A DNA stretch of 34,589 nucleotides from Rugamonas violacea (GTDB lineage: Bacteria; Pseudomonadota; Gammaproteobacteria; Burkholderiales; Burkholderiaceae_D): assembly GCF_016461825.1 (NCBI RefSeq), contig NZ_JAEMNU010000037.1:1-34589 (forward strand), read 5' to 3'. A program made the translations under genes and the position numbers. The notes below the pieces were generated by a model that was not told where the DNA came from, did not search any database, and worked only from the letters and a program-made list of their open reading frames with translations. Position 1 is the first letter of the stretch; each line of letters opens with the position of its first letter. Shown piece by piece: positions 14,482 to 22,411 of the stretch.

Positions 14482-16020
14482 ATGGGCAACAAAGTCAAAA
14501 GCCTGGGCCTGATCGGCCTGGGCATGGTGGCCGGCATCACGGCTTCGCTGCAGTTCTCCGCCAGCGCCCAAAAGGCCGGCGGCCTGCCTTCGCCGCTGCC
14601 GCTCGAGGAGCTGCGCCAGCTGTCCGACGTGTTCGGCCTGATCAAGTCCGACTATGTCGAGACGGTCGACGACAAGAAGCTGCTCACCGAGGCCATCAGC
14701 GGCATGGTCGCCTCGCTCGACCCGCACTCGGTCTACCTCGACAAGAAGGCCTTCCGCGACATGCGCGAGGCGGTCGCCGGCAAGTTCGTCGGCATCGGCA
14801 TCGAGGTCGGCATGGAGGACGGCTACATCAAGGTCGTCTCGCCGATCGAGGATTCGCCCGCCTTCAAGGCCGGCATCAAGGCCGGCGACCTGATCACCCG
14901 CATCGACGGCGCCGCCATCAAGGGCCTGAACCTGGACGAGGCGGTCAAGAAGATGCGCGGCGAGCCGCGCTCCAAGGTGGTGCTCAACATCACCCGCAAG
15001 GACCTCGACAAGCCGCTGACCTTGAGCATCGTGCGCGAGGAGATCCGCGTGCAGAGCGTCAAGGCGAAGATCGTCGAGCCGGGCTACGCCTGGCTGCGCA
15101 TCGCGCAGTTCCAGGAACCCACCGTCGAGGACATGGCCAAGAAGCTGGCCGCGCTGTACGCCCAGGAGCCGAACCTGAAGGGCCTGGTGCTCGACCTGCG
15201 CAACGATCCGGGCGGCGTGGTGCCGGGCGCGATCGGCGTCGCCGCCGCCTTCCTGCCGAAGGACGCGGTGATCGTCTCGACCAACGGCCAGCTGGCCACC
15301 TCGAAGGAGACCTTCTACGGCCGCCGCGAGTTCTACGCCCCCAACAAGGGCGCCGACCCGCTGGCCAAGCTGCCGGCGGCGTTGAAGGACGTGCCGATGG
15401 TGGTGCTGGTCAACGCCGGTTCGGCCTCGGCCTCGGAGATCGTCGCCGGCGCGCTGCAGGACTACAAGCGCGCCATCATCATGGGCAGCCAGACCTTCGG
15501 CAAGGGCTCGGTGCAGACCCTGCGCCAGCTGACCCCGGACACGGCGGTCAAGCTGACCACGGCGCGCTACTACACGCCGCACAACCGTTCGATCCAGGCC
15601 AAGGGCATCGTGCCCGACCTGCTGGTCGACGAGACGGCCGACGGCGATGGCCTGAACAGCCTGCGCGTGCGCGAGGCCGATCTGCAAAAACATCTGAACA
15701 ACGACGACGACAAGGGCGAGGGCGCGCCGGCCAAAGCGGCCGGCCACGACGAGCTGGAGGAGGAGCAGCGCCTGGCCGCCCTGGCCCGCAAGCAGAAGCC
15801 CTTCGAGTTCGGCGCCAAGGACGACTTCCAGCTGGCGCAGGCGCTGAACCACTTCAAGGGCCTGCCCTTGAAGCTGGCCAAGGCCGAGACCGGCACCGCC
15901 GTCGCCGCCGAGACCAAGGTCGACGGCAAGGTCGACGCCAAGCCGGCGCCCGCGGCCGCCGCCAAGGCCGATAAGGCCGCCAAGGCCGATAAGGCCGACA
16001 AGGCGCCGGCCAAGAAGTAG
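14482..16020 (+). CDS. ctpA: Carboxy-terminal processing protease (S41 family)
   Basis: CtpA-type proteases trim or degrade periplasmic proteins, including peptidoglycan hydrolases. The 512-residue protein has an N-terminal signal or anchor (about 5-30), a helical lid, a PDZ domain at about 100-185 and the S41 catalytic core. Ser316 (AGSASASEI) and Lys341 (GSQTFGKGSVQT) are 25 residues apart, as in characterised members. The C-terminus beyond about 400 is unusual: an acidic then Lys/Ala-rich tail ends in repeated AKADK units and PAKK. It lies 42 bp after the EnvC-like gene. Co-transcription of an amidase activator and a Ctp protease suggests a cell-wall maintenance unit. Confidence 0.94.
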   Translation: MGNKVKSLGLIGLGMVAGITASLQFSASAQKAGGLPSPLPLEELRQLSDVFGLIKSDYVETVDDKKLLTEAISGMVASLDPHSVYLDKKAFRDMREAVAGKFVGIGIEVGMEDGYIKVVSPIEDSPAFKAGIKAGDLITRIDGAAIKGLNLDEAVKKMRGEPRSKVVLNITRKDLDKPLTLSIVREEIRVQSVKAKIVEPGYAWLRIAQFQEPTVEDMAKKLAALYAQEPNLKGLVLDLRNDPGGVVPGAIGVAAAFLPKDAVIVSTNGQLATSKETFYGRREFYAPNKGADPLAKLPAALKDVPMVVLVNAGSASASEIVAGALQDYKRAIIMGSQTFGKGSVQTLRQLTPDTAVKLTTARYYTPHNRSIQAKGIVPDLLVDETADGDGLNSLRVREADLQKHLNNDDDKGEGAPAKAAGHDELEEEQRLAALARKQKPFEFGAKDDFQLAQALNHFKGLPLKLAKAETGTAVAAETKVDGKVDAKPAPAAAAKADKAAKADKADKAPAKK

Positions 16021-16068
16021 CCGCCTGCCGCGTCCGTGGGACGCCGGCCAAGCCCAAGGGCGCAAACT

Positions 16069-16095
16069 GGGGTCAGACCCGCGGGGTCTGACCCC
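16069..16095. repeat. REP-like palindrome, copy 1
   Basis: GGGGTCAGACCC (16069-16080) and its exact complement (16084-16095) flank a GCG centre. It stands alone in the 178-bp gap between ctpA and moeB. A near-identical palindrome ends the window (34545-34571). Two intergenic copies of one palindrome family indicate a dispersed repeat. It may also serve as a transcription terminator for ctpA, though no U-run follows. Confidence 0.7.
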
Positions 16096-16198
16096 GGCTC
16101 TTCGCCGCCGGGTTTGGCCGGCATCCCCGGCGCCTTGCGGTCCAACACAGCCGCCCCCGTAACCGCGCGCCGGCCGCGCAGTCTTTGCGAATGAGGAC

Positions 16199-16966
16199 AT
16201 GAACGACGCCCAACTGCTGCGCTACTCGCGCCACATCCTGCTCGACGAGATCGGCATCGAGGGCCAGCAGAAGCTGCTGGACGCGCGCGCGCTGGTGGTC
16301 GGCGCCGGCGGCCTCGGCTCGCCGGCCGCCATGTACCTGGCCTCGGCCGGGGTCGGCCGGCTGACCCTGGTCGACGACGACCTGGTCGACCTGACCAACC
16401 TGCAGCGCCAGATCGCCCACACCACGGCGCGCGTCGGCCAACCGAAGGCCGAGTCGGCCCGCGCCACGCTGCTGGCGATCAATCCCGAGATCGAGGTGCT
16501 GGCGCTGGTCGAGCGCGTCGACGACGCCCGCCTGGCCGGGCTGGTGGCGGCGGCCGACGTGGTGCTCGACTGCAGCGACAACTTCGCCACCCGCCACGCC
16601 GTCAACCGCGCCTGCGTGGCGGCGGCCACGCCGCTGGTGTCGGGCGCGGTGATCCGCTTCGACGGCCAGGTCAGCGTGTTCGACCCGCGCGGCGGCGCCC
16701 AGCCCTGCTACTCCTGCCTGTTCCCGCAAGACCAGCATTTCGAGGACGTCGCCTGCTCCAGCATGGGCGTGTTCGCGCCGCTGGTGGGCGTGGTCGGCGC
16801 CATGCAGGCGGCCGAGGCGCTCAAGCTGTTGATGGGCGTCGGCCAGTCGCTGGCCGGCCGCCTGCTGCTGCTCGACGGCCTGCACATGGAGTGGAACAGC
16901 ATCGCCATCGGCCGCAACGACGACTGCCCGGTGTGCGCCGCGCGCGCCGCCGCCGGCGCCCGCTGA
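16199..16966 (+). CDS. moeB: MoeB/ThiF-family adenylyltransferase
   Basis: This E1-like enzyme adenylates the C-terminal Gly-Gly of a sulfur-carrier protein (MoaD for molybdopterin, or ThiS for thiamine). The 255-residue protein has the ATP-binding GAGGLG at 35-40, the DDDLVDLTNLQRQ strip (59-71) and two structural zinc pairs, Cys170/Cys173 and Cys243/Cys246. A conserved Cys186 (VACSSMG) matches the position used by ThiF for the sulfur relay. Length is typical of MoeB/ThiF without a rhodanese extension. No moaD or thiS lies nearby, so the choice between MoeB and ThiF is open. ATG 16199 is overlapped by a three-codon ORF (ATG 16191 to TGA 16202). Confidence 0.85.
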   Translation: MNDAQLLRYSRHILLDEIGIEGQQKLLDARALVVGAGGLGSPAAMYLASAGVGRLTLVDDDLVDLTNLQRQIAHTTARVGQPKAESARATLLAINPEIEVLALVERVDDARLAGLVAAADVVLDCSDNFATRHAVNRACVAAATPLVSGAVIRFDGQVSVFDPRGGAQPCYSCLFPQDQHFEDVACSSMGVFAPLVGVVGAMQAAEALKLLMGVGQSLAGRLLLLDGLHMEWNSIAIGRNDDCPVCAARAAAGAR

Positions 16967-16974
16967 AGGCAAAG

Positions 16975-17003
16975 CTGACACTTTGGCAAGACCCTGTTAG
17001 CAT
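16975..17003 (+). promoter_or_regulatory. Candidate promoter of the amidohydrolase gene
   Basis: CTGACA (16975-16980) and TAGCAT (16998-17003) are spaced by 17 bp, about 90 bp before the amidohydrolase start and just after the moeB stop. The match is moderate. Confidence 0.45.
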
Positions 17004-17093
17004 GTTCCAGAATCCGATCCCGCCGCGCACCGTCCGGGCCCGGCCGCCGCATCCGTCGTTCCGTAGTCCCGCCGTGCAATCACCCATAAGGAG

Positions 17094-19241
17094 ATGAACT
17101 TGAAGATGAGCAGACTTCCCGCCCTACCCCTGGCCTTGGCCATGGCCGTCGCCGCCGCGTTCGGCGCGCCGGCGCAGGCCGCCAGCACCACCACCTTCCT
17201 GATCATCGCCGAGAACGGCAAGCAGATCGGCCAGCAAGTGGTGGAGCGCGAGGACGACGGCCTGACCAAGGTGCGCTTCATCTACAAGGACAACGGCCGC
17301 GGCCCCGAACTGACGGAGCAGTTCCGCGTCGGCGCCGACGGCACCATGACCGAGTACGCCGTCAAGGGCAACTCCACCTTCGGCGCCGTGGTCGACGAGC
17401 GCTTCGAGCGCAAGGGCGACCTGGCCAGCTGGAAGTCGACCTCCGAGCAGGGCCAGAAAACCGTCAGCGGCCCGGCCGCCTACGTGCCGTTGAACAGCTC
17501 CTTCGAGGTCGGCTCGGCCGCCATCACCGCGTTGGCGGCGGCGCCGGGCGGCAAGCTGCCGCTGCTGCCCTCGGGCACGCTGGCGCAGCGCGTCCTCGAC
17601 AGCATGGAGGTGCGCAGCGCCGACGGCAAGACGCAGACCGTGCAACTGCTGGCGCAGACCGGCATCGGCCTGTCGCCGTCGTTCATGTGGGCCACCGGCG
17701 GCGCCACGCCGCGCCTGTTCGGCGTCATCATCCCCGGCTTCGCCAACATCCTCGAGCAGGGTTGGCAGGCCAACGTGCCGGCCATGGCCGAGCGGCAGAA
17801 GGCCGCCGAGAGCAAGATGCTGGCCGATGTCGCCGCCCAGCTGCAGCATCCGCTGAGCGGCCTGACGGTGGTGCGCAACGCCCGCGTGTTCGACAGCGAC
17901 AAGGCGACCCTGGGCGCGCCGTCCGACGTCTACGTGCTGCGCGGCCGCATCACCGCCGTGCTGCCGGCCGGCGCGCCGGTGCGCGGCGCCGTCAACGAGA
18001 TCGACGCCGCCGGCCGCGTGCTGCTGCCCGGCCTGTTCGACATGCACGGCCACGTCGACCGCTGGTCCGGCGCGCTGAACCTGGCGGCCGGCGTCACCAG
18101 CGTGCGCGACATGGGCAACGACAACGCCCAGCTGCAGCTGATGCTCGACGAGACCAGCGACGGCAAGCTGCTGGCGCCGCAGGTGGTGCCGGCCGGCTTC
18201 CTCGAAGGCGAGAGCCCGTACTCGTCGAACGGCGGCTTCGTCATCAAGGATCTGGCGCAGGCCAAGAACGCCATCGACTGGTACGCCGAGCACGGCTATC
18301 CGCAGCTGAAGATCTACAACTCCTTCCCGCACGCCATCCTCAAGGAGACCGTGGCCTACGCCCACAGCCGCGGCATGCGCGTCTCCGGCCACGTGCCGGC
18401 CGGGCTGCGCGCGCAGCAGGCGATCGACGCCGGCTACGACGAGATCCAGCACATCAACCAGGTGATGCTGAACTTCCTGGTCACGCCGACCACCGAAACG
18501 CGCACCCTGCAGCGCTTCATCCTGCCGTCGGAAAAGGTGGCCGGGCTGGACTTCCAGTCCAAGCCGGTCAAGGACTTCGTCGCCACCCTGGCCAAGAAGA
18601 AGATCGCCATCGACCCGACCCTGGCCACCTTCGCCTTCCTCAAGCAGCGCGACGGCGACATGAACGAGCCCTTCGCGCCGATCGCCGAACACATGCCGCC
18701 GGACGTGCGGCGCGGCTTCTCGGTCGGCACCATGAAGATCGCCGACGCCGCCACGCTGAAGCGCTACGAGCAGTCCTACGCCAAGATGGTGCAGTTCGTC
18801 GGCATCCTGTACCGCGCCGGCGTGCCCATCGTCGCCGGCACCGACGAGCTGGCCGGCTTCACCCTGCAGGCCGAGCTGGTCATGCTGGTCAAGGCCGGCC
18901 TGACGCCGGCCCAGGCGCTGCAGGTGGCCACCAAGAACGGCGCGATCTACACCCGCACCAGCCATGAGCGCGGCAGCATCGCGCCGGGCAAGCTGGCCGA
19001 CCTGGTGCTGGTCGACGGCGACCCGACCCGCGACATCGGCGACGTGCGCAAGGTGGCGGCGGTGATCACCCGTGGCTACCTGGTGTACCCGCACGAGATC
19101 GACGCCGCGCTGGGCATCGTCCCCTTCGTCAAGGACGCGCCGCAACTGAAGGCGCTGGCGCCGGTGTCGAGCAAGCACGCCGCCGGTGGCAACGAGGGCG
19201 CGCTGGCCCGCATCAACGGCATCGCCCGCAAGCGCGATTAA
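17094..19241 (+). CDS. Secreted metal-dependent amidohydrolase (prolidase/imidazolonepropionase-like)
   Basis: The protein of about 715 residues has a signal peptide (to about 30, ending AQA) and an unassigned beta-rich N-terminal domain of about 200 residues. A metal-dependent amidohydrolase barrel begins around 265. The metal ligands are visible: His318 and His320 in DMHGHVD, a Lys in YPQLKIYNS, histidines in SGHVPAG and EIQHIN, and the Asp in GTDELAG (about 584). The barrel resembles secreted COG1228 amidohydrolases that hydrolyse dipeptides or cyclic amides; the substrate cannot be told. Start is uncertain: AAGGAG at 17088-17093 abuts ATG 17094, so TTG 17100 or ATG 17106 may be used. It is probably monocistronic, between its own promoter and a hairpin. 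Confidence 0.85.
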   Translation: MNLKMSRLPALPLALAMAVAAAFGAPAQAASTTTFLIIAENGKQIGQQVVEREDDGLTKVRFIYKDNGRGPELTEQFRVGADGTMTEYAVKGNSTFGAVVDERFERKGDLASWKSTSEQGQKTVSGPAAYVPLNSSFEVGSAAITALAAAPGGKLPLLPSGTLAQRVLDSMEVRSADGKTQTVQLLAQTGIGLSPSFMWATGGATPRLFGVIIPGFANILEQGWQANVPAMAERQKAAESKMLADVAAQLQHPLSGLTVVRNARVFDSDKATLGAPSDVYVLRGRITAVLPAGAPVRGAVNEIDAAGRVLLPGLFDMHGHVDRWSGALNLAAGVTSVRDMGNDNAQLQLMLDETSDGKLLAPQVVPAGFLEGESPYSSNGGFVIKDLAQAKNAIDWYAEHGYPQLKIYNSFPHAILKETVAYAHSRGMRVSGHVPAGLRAQQAIDAGYDEIQHINQVMLNFLVTPTTETRTLQRFILPSEKVAGLDFQSKPVKDFVATLAKKKIAIDPTLATFAFLKQRDGDMNEPFAPIAEHMPPDVRRGFSVGTMKIADAATLKRYEQSYAKMVQFVGILYRAGVPIVAGTDELAGFTLQAELVMLVKAGLTPAQALQVATKNGAIYTRTSHERGSIAPGKLADLVLVDGDPTRDIGDVRKVAAVITRGYLVYPHEIDAALGIVPFVKDAPQLKALAPVSSKHAAGGNEGALARINGIARKRD

Positions 19242-19311
19242 GCGATTAAGGCCAGGCCCGGCGGCGGCGGCGCGCCGCCGGCCCGCGCCGCGTCACGCGC
19301 TTGTCATAAAA

Positions 19312-19349
19312 GCGGCTAAATTGACGCCATGTTGGCGCCATTAAGCCGC
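19312..19349 (+). terminator. Composite hairpin between amidohydrolase and gspG
   Basis: An outer stem GCGGCT/AGCCGC (19312-19317/19344-19349) encloses an inner stem TGACGCCA/TGGCGCCA (19322-19329/19333-19340, one mismatch). A short CTTTAAG follows. It is a plausible terminator for the upstream gene, and it lies 37 bp before the candidate gsp promoter. Confidence 0.45.
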
Positions 19350-19385
19350 CTTTAAGTATGTGCGCCGCAAAATGCACGTCGCACC

Positions 19386-19415
19386 TTGGCCGCCGCGATG
19401 GTTCGGCCTTATACT
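19386..19415 (+). promoter_or_regulatory. Candidate promoter of the gsp operon
   Basis: TTGGCC (19386-19391) and TATACT (19410-19415) are separated by 18 bp, placing transcription about 33 bp before gspG. No other promoter-like sequence was noticed before the tightly packed downstream genes. Confidence 0.45.
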
Positions 19416-19454
19416 CTCCCCTCATTTCAATTCAACCATCATTGCCGCCCTTCT

Positions 19455-19898
19455 ATGAAAAAACTGTCTATTCCACGTCGTATCGCGCGCGGCTTTACGC
19501 TGATCGAAATCATGGTGGTGGTGGTCATCATGGGCGTGCTGGCCGCGCTGGTGGTGCCCAAGCTGCTCAGCCGCACGGGCGAGTCGAAGATCGCCGCCGC
19601 CAAGGTCGACATCTCGACCGTCATGCAGGCGCTCAAACTGTACAAGCTGGACAACCAGCGCTACCCGACCACCGAGCAGGGCCTGCAGGCGCTGCTGAGC
19701 AAGCCGACCGCCGGTCCGGCGGCCAACGGCTGGAAGGCCGGCGGCTATCTGGAAAAAATGCCCAAGGATCCTTGGGGCAACCCCTACCAGTTCCTCTCGC
19801 CGGGTATCAAGGGCGAGGTCGACGTGTTCTCGCTGGGCGCCGACGGCCAGCCGGGCGGCGTCGGCGACGATGCCGACATCGGCTCCTGGGACATCTAA
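19455..19898 (+). CDS. gspG: Type II secretion major pseudopilin GspG
   Basis: GspG is the main subunit of the periplasmic pseudopilus that pushes substrates through the secretin. The 147-residue prepseudopilin has a basic leader (KKLSIPRRIARG) cleaved before FTLIEIMVVVVIMG, with Glu5 of the mature form present. The C-terminal half carries the calcium-binding fold (KMPKDPWGNPYQFLSPG; ADGQPGGVGDDADIGSWDI). The start was placed at ATG 19455 because earlier in-frame codons would add non-leader sequence. It is the first gene of the operon; the remaining pseudopilins follow in order H, I, J, K. Confidence 0.96.
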   Translation: MKKLSIPRRIARGFTLIEIMVVVVIMGVLAALVVPKLLSRTGESKIAAAKVDISTVMQALKLYKLDNQRYPTTEQGLQALLSKPTAGPAANGWKAGGYLEKMPKDPWGNPYQFLSPGIKGEVDVFSLGADGQPGGVGDDADIGSWDI

Positions 19899-19930
19899 GC
19901 CCCGCGCGCCGTCGAGCGGAACCGTCCACC

Positions 19931-20407
19931 ATGCGCACCGGCCGCCCGAATGGCCGCCAACGGGCCTTCACGCTGATCGAGCTATTGGTCGTGATGGTCA
20001 TCTTCGGCGTCACGCTGGGCCTGGTCTCGCTCAACGCGCTGCCCAGCCAGCACCAGGCCTTGCAACAGGAGGCGCAGCGCATCGCGCTGCTGCTGCAACT
20101 GGCGCGTGACGAGGCCATCGTGCGCAACCGCCTGATCGCCTTCGAGGCCGAGCCGGAGCGCTACCGCTTCCTGATCCGCAACGAGCAGCAGTGGCAGCCG
20201 GCGCAGGACGACCTGCTGCGCGAGCGCGCCTTCAAGCACGGCCCGCTGAACCTGCTGCTCGATCCGCCCAGCGGCCTGCCCGGCGCGCCGCTGCGCATCA
20301 CCTTCGGCCGCGAGCCGGTCGACAAGCCCTTTGTGCTGACCCTGGCCGGCGACGACGGCAGCGTGGCCATCCGCGCCGACGGTGTCGGCCACTTCAGCGT
20401 CGACTGA
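19931..20407 (+). CDS. gspH: Type II secretion minor pseudopilin GspH
   Basis: This minor pseudopilin (158 residues) belongs to the pseudopilus. The leader MRTGRPNGRQRA precedes FTLIELLVVMVIFGVTLGLV; the mature N-terminus keeps Phe1 and Glu5, but the residue before the cut is Ala instead of Gly. The C-terminal globular part follows the GspH pattern (LLLQLARDEAIVRNRLIAFE...). It lies 32 bp after gspG and 1 bp before gspI. Start at ATG 19931 gives a normal leader; the open frame runs much further upstream only because of high GC. Confidence 0.92.
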   Translation: MRTGRPNGRQRAFTLIELLVVMVIFGVTLGLVSLNALPSQHQALQQEAQRIALLLQLARDEAIVRNRLIAFEAEPERYRFLIRNEQQWQPAQDDLLRERAFKHGPLNLLLDPPSGLPGAPLRITFGREPVDKPFVLTLAGDDGSVAIRADGVGHFSVD

Positions 20408-20408
20408 C

Positions 20409-20798
20409 ATGCGACCTGTCCCCCATCCATCCAGCCGGCGCGCGCGCGGCTTCACCCTGCTCGAGGTGCTGGTGGCGCTGGTCATCGTCGGCACCGCGCT
20501 GGGCGCCTCGCTGCGCGCCGTCGGCAGCCTGACGCAGAACAGTGACGGCCTGCGCGCCGCCATGATGGCCACCTGGTCGGCCGAGAACCGGCTGGTGCAG
20601 ATCCGCCTCGACAAGGTGTTCCCGGCGGTGGGCAAGCAGAGCTTCGCCTGTCCGCAGGGCGACATGCAGCTGGTCTGCGAGCAGGACGTCATCGTCAGTC
20701 CCAACCCGCGCCTGCGCCGGGTCGAGGTCAGCGTCTACGACCAGGCCTACCCGGAGCGGCGCATCATCAAGCTGGTGCAACTGGTGCTGAACCAATGA
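20409..20798 (+). CDS. gspI: Type II secretion minor pseudopilin GspI
   Basis: This 129-residue minor pseudopilin has a leader ending RRARG and a mature start FTLLEVLVALVIVGTALGA, with Glu5 present. GspI forms the tip complex with GspJ and GspK. The globular part contains WSAENRLVQIRLD, typical of GspI, followed by a cysteine pair (FACPQGDMQLVC). It starts 1 bp after the gspH stop and its last four bases (ATGA) overlap the gspJ start, showing tight translational coupling. Confidence 0.93.
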   Translation: MRPVPHPSSRRARGFTLLEVLVALVIVGTALGASLRAVGSLTQNSDGLRAAMMATWSAENRLVQIRLDKVFPAVGKQSFACPQGDMQLVCEQDVIVSPNPRLRRVEVSVYDQAYPERRIIKLVQLVLNQ

Positions 20799-21427
20799 GG
20801 CGCGCCATGCCGCGGCGGGGCGGCTTCACGCTGATCGAACTGCTGGTGGCGATCTCCATCCTGGCCATCGTCGCCGTGCTGGGCTGGCGCGGCCTGGACG
20901 GCATCATCCGTTCGCGCCAGGCGCTGACCGCGCAGATGGAGCAGACCCGCCGCATGCAGTTGACCTTCGCCCAGATGCAAAGCGACGGCGAGCACCTGGC
21001 CGAGCCGGGCGCGCTGCGCAACCGCGCCAACCTGCTGGCGCAAAACGACCGCCTGACCTTGGTGCGCACCGTGCTGGCCGAGAACGAACCGTCGCGCCTG
21101 CAGGTGGTGTCCTACCGCGTCAAGGACGGCGTGCTGACGCGGCGCGAGTCGAACGGCACGCGCGAGCTGAGCGAGCTGGACTCGCTGTGGCAGGCCGCGC
21201 TGAGCGACGCCGATCCGGCGCCGGCGGTGACCCTGCAAACCGAGGTGGCCGGCATCACGCTGCGCCTGTGGCAGAGCGGCGGCTGGCAATCGACCAGCAC
21301 AGGCGCCAAGCAGGCCGCGCTGTCCAATACCAACAGCAACGCCGGCCCCGCCGGGCTGGAGGTGACGTTATTGTTGGCCGGCCAGCAGACCGGCTTGGTC
21401 AAGAACTTCCTGCTGGGGGGCCTATGA
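20795..21427 (+). CDS. gspJ: Type II secretion minor pseudopilin GspJ
   Basis: This 210-residue minor pseudopilin has the short leader MRRAMPRRGG cut before FTLIELLVAISILAIVAVL (Glu5 present). GspJ is part of the I-J-K tip that caps the pseudopilus. The middle carries the family pattern (RMQLTFAQMQSDGEHLAEP, then LTLVRTVLAENEPSRLQVVSYR). It overlaps gspI by ATGA at 20795-20798 and gspK by ATGA at 21424-21427. Confidence 0.93.
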   Translation: MRRAMPRRGGFTLIELLVAISILAIVAVLGWRGLDGIIRSRQALTAQMEQTRRMQLTFAQMQSDGEHLAEPGALRNRANLLAQNDRLTLVRTVLAENEPSRLQVVSYRVKDGVLTRRESNGTRELSELDSLWQAALSDADPAPAVTLQTEVAGITLRLWQSGGWQSTSTGAKQAALSNTNSNAGPAGLEVTLLLAGQQTGLVKNFLLGGL

Positions 21428-22380
21428 AACGCCCGCACCGGCCCCTTGCGCGCGCGTCGCGCCAGCGCGGCGTGGCGGTCATCACGGCGCTGCTGCTGAC
21501 CACCTTGGCGGTGACCATCGTCGCCAGCCTGTTCTGGCAGCAGCAGGTGCAGGTGCGCTCGATGGAGAACCAGCGCCTGCACCTGCAGACCAAATGGATC
21601 ATGCGCGGCGCGCTCGACTGGACCCGGCTGATTCTGCGCCAGGACGGCCAGGACCACCCGTTCTGGACCTCGGACCAGGATGTCTGGGCCACGCCGCTGG
21701 CCGAGACGCGGCTCGACGACTATGTCGAGCGCGAGCGGGTCGAAGGGGAAAAGTTCGACGCCACCTTGTCGGGCCAGATTATCGACGCCCAGTCGCGTTA
21801 CAATCTCGCCAACCTTGCCACCAACAGGGCGGTCAACCAGGGCCAGCGGATGGTGTTCAGCCGCCTGTTGCAGAACCAGCAGCTCGACCCGTCGCTGGCG
21901 CAGGCGGTGGCCGATGAGGTGGCGCGCAGCCAGTCGCTGCAGGCGCCGCTGGTGACCCCCGCCGGCAAGGAGCCGATGGCGCCGCTGCGGGTCGAGGATC
22001 TGCTGGCGCTGCCGGGCTTCACGCCGCAGTCGGTCGAGCGCTTGCGCGAGCTGGTGATCGTGCTGCCGCAGCCGACCGCGATCAATCTGAACACCGCCTC
22101 GGCCGAGCTGCTCGCCGCGCTGGTGGACAATTTTTCCCTGGCCGAGGCGAGCGTCGTGGTGAGCGCCCGCAAGCGGGCCATTTGCAAGAACACGAGCGAT
22201 TTTCAGGCGCTGCTGGGCCAACATGTGCTGCGGGCGAAAGTCGATGTGAGCTGTAAGAGCGACTACTTCCTGGTGCGCAGCCGGGTGCGGCTGGACCGCG
22301 CCGCGCTGGACGCCGAGGCGCTGATCTGGCGCCAGCCGGCCGGTTTGAAGACCGACGTGCAGTGGATACGGGAATATTGA
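21424..22380 (+). CDS. gspK: Type II secretion minor pseudopilin GspK
   Basis: GspK is the large minor pseudopilin at the pseudopilus tip. The 318-residue protein has a leader ending RASRQRG and a mature start VAVITALLLTTLAVTIVAS. As usual for GspK, the Glu at mature position 5 is absent (Thr here). The helical insertion domain is visible, with LNTASAELLAALVDNFSLAEA (residues about 222-242) near the SAM-like part and a cysteine pair (AICKNTS...VSCKSD). It overlaps gspJ by four bases. A nine-codon mini-ORF bridges the 27-bp gap to gspL. Confidence 0.94.
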   Translation: MKRPHRPLARASRQRGVAVITALLLTTLAVTIVASLFWQQQVQVRSMENQRLHLQTKWIMRGALDWTRLILRQDGQDHPFWTSDQDVWATPLAETRLDDYVERERVEGEKFDATLSGQIIDAQSRYNLANLATNRAVNQGQRMVFSRLLQNQQLDPSLAQAVADEVARSQSLQAPLVTPAGKEPMAPLRVEDLLALPGFTPQSVERLRELVIVLPQPTAINLNTASAELLAALVDNFSLAEASVVVSARKRAICKNTSDFQALLGQHVLRAKVDVSCKSDYFLVRSRVRLDRAALDAEALIWRQPAGLKTDVQWIREY

Positions 22381-22381
22381 G

Positions 22382-22411
22382 ATGGCGATGAACGAAAGCG
22401 AGACCTTGTGA
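22382..22411 (+). other. Nine-codon mini-ORF bridging gspK and gspL
   Basis: ATG 22382, one base after the gspK stop, opens a nine-codon frame (MAMNESETL) whose TGA overlaps the GTG start of gspL as GTGA. A second in-frame ATG lies at 22388. The arrangement would carry terminating ribosomes to the weak GTG start, so translational coupling is a reasonable inference. Translation itself is unproven. Confidence 0.4.

Noticed and set aside
17124..19178. Long minus-strand open frame opposite the amidohydrolase
   Set aside because: His/Asp/Val/Gln-rich shadow; the plus strand carries signal peptide and metal ligands.
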